A stretch of DNA of 35,354 nucleotides from Botryococcus braunii (lineage: Eukaryota > Chlorophyta > Trebouxiophyceae). Of this stretch, positions 30,997-35,354 are shown piece after piece; position 1 is the stretch's first letter, and each line of letters opens with the position of its first letter. Location: the NCBI GenBank assembly GCA_002005505.1, contig KV908552.1:238879-274232 (forward strand). Direction: 5' to 3'. The notes beneath the pieces are model-generated. The model searched no databases. It had not been told where the DNA came from and worked only from the letters and a program-made list of their open reading frames with translations. The position numbers were made by a program, and so were the translations under genes.

Positions 30997-31278
30997 CTAA
31001 CAGATCAACCGACCCCCGGATAATAATAAGGGGCAAAAGAGGAAGACGAGGACGAACAACCCTAGGGCTGACAGAGGGTCTTCTTCGGACTGATAGAAGT
31101 GCTCCACTTTCCCTTTAAAAGAGCTCAAAGGCCGGCAGTCTTGTGCGGGAAAATCAAGTGCATCTGCCCGGGTCCAAACACCTGGTACACTTAATGGTAA
31201 AGGAAGGTACACTTCAAAAGTACGTGTACGCATGAGGACCACGACACACCACAAAATCAAGCAGAGCACACAGGGCAA
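30997..31278 (-). CDS. Possible last exon of an unidentified membrane-tailed protein
   Basis: The minus-strand frame ends at a TAG. Its last part reads as a soluble stretch (CRPLSSFKGKVEHFYQSEED) followed by a hydrophobic segment LGLFVLVFLFCPLLL and a short tail, like a C-terminal membrane anchor. A GTACCAG acceptor near 31180 would start the exon in frame (VWTRADALDF...). It may be the 3' end of the gene seen at 34190-34945, but I could not join them. No family is recognised. Confidence 0.35.
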   Translation of the reverse strand: MPCVLCLILWCVVVLMRTRTFEVYLPLPLSVPGVWTRADALDFPAQDCRPLSSFKGKVEHFYQSEEDPLSALGLFVLVFLFCPLLLSGGRLIC

Positions 31279-31495
31279 AACAAGCCCTTAATCACCATTT
31301 AAGCCCTGTACACAGCTCAACATCATACACGCGTTGACAGTACACAACACAATGTCAGGTATAGCAACGACAGCAAACAAGCCCTGTACACAGTTCACTG
31401 ACCGTTGAGTGACATGTGAATCCTGAACCTCCAGGGCTTGGCTGGCACTGAAACAGTTGAAAGCAACAGCGATTAAGGTATTGCAACACCCTGCA

Positions 31496-31573
31496 GAGCT
31501 TCCATGCATTTTGAGCAATGGTAGACACTACGACGAGGTCATCCCATTTGGCAAGAGGGCCACCACATATCTT
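31496..31573 (+). CDS. Possible exostosin (GT47)-like exon
   Basis: Between an acceptor-like CCCTGCAG and a perfect GTAAGT donor at 31574 the plus strand reads LPCILSNGRHYDEVIPFGKR. This resembles the exostosin motif IPVxLSDxxxLPFxxVIDW found late in GT47 glycosyltransferases. A following plus-strand stretch near 32115-32200 (TETLMLIQEKIAEIP) would suit the next helix, but its splice phase is unclear. The opposite strand also reads as plausible protein (AKWDDLVVVSTIAQNAWKLC), so even the strand is uncertain. Confidence 0.25.
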
Positions 31574-33400
<1,827 letters not shown>

Positions 33401-33417
33401 ATACTGGGGTGGCATGC

Positions 33418-33690
33418 TCATTCTTTCCATCCCACCCCGTTGGACTTCATGCCGTTGCGCGGACAGGCATCTGGATGCGACTCACTGAGCCCGCCCGCCT
33501 CCTTAGGGGAAGGGGTGTACAGCGCGCCCAAGCTCAGAACTGCAAGCGATTTCTGCAGCTCGGAGACATCGAAGGCTTCCTGCCCACAAACTCGACCTCC
33601 CGGTCCTCCCAAGGCAGCTGCAGGAAGTTGGCTGGCGCTGAACGTGCCCGCCAGAGAGTGGCTCTCCAGTGCCACAAACGGCGCCCCGCT
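33418..33690 (-). CDS. Coding-like stretch, unidentified
   Basis: The minus strand reads FVALESHSLAGTFSASQLP and later FDVSELQKSLAVLSLGALYT, a mixed sequence without obvious low complexity. A GCGCAG acceptor lies just upstream near 33700. It could be an internal exon of the gene at 34190-34945, whose downstream exon end allows the same phase. Other frames are also open here, so the call is weak. Confidence 0.25.
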   Translation of the reverse strand, partial: SGAPFVALESHSLAGTFSASQLPAAALGGPGGRVCGQEAFDVSELQKSLAVLSLGALYTPSPKEAGGLSESHPDACPRNGMKSNGVGWKE

Positions 33691-33839
33691 CCGAGCTGCG
33701 CAGTGGCATCAACACACATCATCAAGGCCATAGCATCATTGTCCCCTTTCTACTGGAGTTCGACCGAACTTCTCTGTTTTTGCTTTCCCCATTTCCTGCC
33801 TTCCCCTGATTTTTCCACGTTCGCTGGTTTATTCGCGGC

Positions 33840-33935
33840 GCCGCGCGTGCGTGGGCGTGTGCGTGTGCGTGTGCGTGTGGGTGCGTGTGGGTGTGGGTGT
33901 GTGTGTGTGGTGTGTGGCGCGCGCGGGCGCGTGGC
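33840..33935. repeat. GT and GC-rich microsatellite
   Basis: Interrupted (GT)n with GCGTGT units and a GGCGCGCGCGGGCGCG stretch, about 95 bases. Confidence 0.9.
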
Positions 33936-34189
33936 GCTTTCCTGCACATCCCAAAGCACATTGTGAGGGTTCAGAGATCATGCCAAGAAACTATTACATG
34001 AAGAGACTGCCTTGCAAGATAAGCATTTAGAGGCAGTTCGGGGGTCCACGCACTTTCTCACATCACATTGACATGCGCTGCCAAAGCTTCTTTGACAGCC
34101 CCCCCCCCCCCAAACCCCAATCCCCCCAAAGACCCCTTTTGCAATCTGGCCTTTATCTGCATAGGGTGGGTAAAGCACCTGACGGTGAA

Positions 34190-34945
34190 GGTGGCAGTGG
34201 TAGGGCTTGTTTGCTTGAAGTTTGAGAAGGAGATGCCTGGGGATGAGGACAGCCACGAGCATCCTTCAGCTCCGTGAGGAAGAGCTCATACTCATTGGTA
34301 AAGACAGGTGGACTTCCAGGAACAATCTTCACCCCTTCCGGGTCATGAGGAAAGACCACGCCCTCCGTATTCTCGGCTGAGCCGCCGGCTTCAGCCCGGA
34401 TCCTGTTCAGGCAACACAACTGGCTCAAAACCCCTGGTACGTGTAAGACAGCATCAATAGATTCCAAAACCCCAATTTGGTCTTTCTCCACTGATGCAGT
34501 GTCCCAGCTGCACCGCATGTGAAATCAAAACCACACTCAATCAATCGTCCTTCCCTTAGAACCCGGTGCGGTTTGGAACATGCGCAATCCACCAGCATTG
34601 GGCTTACAATCTTGTAGATGCATTAGTGCCTCTTATCTCGCAGAAACAAAGATTCCACCAAAGGACTCAATCTCAATTTCAGGGGCATGTCAACATACCA
34701 ATACTCTGTAATGGAAGAATGTTGTTTCACACGTGCAAGCCCGTAAGGATTTCCTAAGAGTGCTTCCATTCGACACTTGCCCAGAGATAAACCCCTGCGA
34801 GCTTGCTCCCAATTATGACAAAGGATATAAAACAGTTCCTGAGGCTCAGTCCGTTTGCAGCAGAGTGTGAGGGTCCCTTCCACCACAGACGAATCCAAGG
34901 TTTGATGGATGGTCAGAAGGGTCTGGCCTCTCAGTACGAGCAGTC
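34190..34945 (-). CDS. Two joined exons of an unrecognised protein (partial)
   Basis: Exon one starts near 34945 and ends at 34699 with a GTATGT donor in phase 2. Exon two starts at 34507 after TGCAG and runs to about 34240. The join is in frame (EY-C-WDTASVEKD). The protein reads smoothly: TEPQELFYILCHNWEQARRG, LGKCRMEALLGNPYGLARV, IDAVLHVPGVLSQLCCLNRI, GVKIVPGSPPVFTNEYELFL. It has few repeats and a soluble, mixed helix-like character. I do not recognise the family. The gene continues off the right edge for its 5' part, and downstream exons toward 30997 are not resolved. Confidence 0.5.
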
Positions 34946-35354
34946 TGCTTCGGTTCTATCGTTTCCTCTCTGCTGCCTCAAGGGATCACTTCCATAGGGT
35001 GACTTGCCTGCACAACCGCAGCCTCTCTCTCTCTCTCCAAATCCGTTCTCTCTCGGCTCTCAAATCCCTTGTCTCGCTCTTGTCCCTTTTTCTCTAAAAA
35101 AAAGCTCTTTCTTCTCTCTCCCTCCTCTTCTCTTCATTCCTGTGCGTGTGTGTGTTTGTGTGCAATCGTCTGTGTGTGCGTGTGGTGTGTTGTGTGGTGT
35201 GTATGTGAGCGTATGTGTGGTGGTGGTGTGGTGTGGCGCGCGGGCGTCCTCGTTCCTCTCTGTGCTTGCGGTCTCGTGCTCCTCTTCAAATAATTATCAA
35301 AAGGCTTCCAAAAAGGCCATCGTATGGAGCAGGAGAGGACCTTATCCAGGCTAT
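34946..35354. other. Window end, CT and GT-rich
   Basis: Contains short CT-rich runs near 35020-35140 and an interrupted GT tract at about 35140-35240. It is probably intron of the minus-strand gene to its left. No exon is supported. Confidence 0.5.

Overview
This is nuclear DNA from a eukaryote, most likely a green-lineage alga, though no ribosomal or organellar marker fixes the taxon. The genes are split into many short exons with GT-AG introns, and the introns carry very long (CA)n, (CT)n, (GT)n and (GA)n tracts. The recognisable proteins are a soluble ABCI/CAF16-type ABC ATPase, a DNA polymerase eta with a plant-like ubiquitin-binding C terminus, mitochondrial COQ5, and a trichome-birefringence-like (TBL/PMR5) PC-esterase. 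I rebuilt the exons by hand from reading frame, splice sites and family motifs. Most are too short, or lack an internal Met, to stand out as single ORFs.

Layout: 1-1464 is an upstream region with no firm gene. 1465-4990 (+) is the ABC ATPase, four exons and 293 residues, apparently intact. 4991-7243 is a convergent intergenic region with short tandem repeats and microsatellites. 7244-16896 (-) is polymerase eta. Its catalytic core is spread over small exons, and its last exon of about 2.5 kb encodes an unusually long, low-complexity tail ending in a ubiquitin-binding-motif-like segment, a PIP-like motif and a basic C terminus. 16897-18606 is intergenic. 18607-22677 (-) is COQ5, seven exons and 304 residues, with every splice phase matching. 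22678-24942 is intergenic and CA-rich. 24943-30555 (-) is the TBL-like acyltransferase, from a type II signal anchor to a stop codon, with two internal junctions unresolved. 30556-35354 is poorly resolved: a C-terminal membrane-tail exon (-), a possible exostosin-like exon (+), and two well-joined exons (-) of a gene I do not recognise.

The genes do not form a pathway; they are ordinary nuclear neighbours serving mRNA or light-response regulation (inferred), translesion synthesis, ubiquinone synthesis and wall-polysaccharide acylation. The most notable points are the polymerase eta tail, an apparent collapse inside its little-finger coding region where a donor-like and an acceptor-like sequence are fused as GTGTGCAG, and the density of microsatellites and hairpins inside introns. 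I see no CRISPR array, rRNA, tRNA or intact transposon, and no convincing new multi-gene system.
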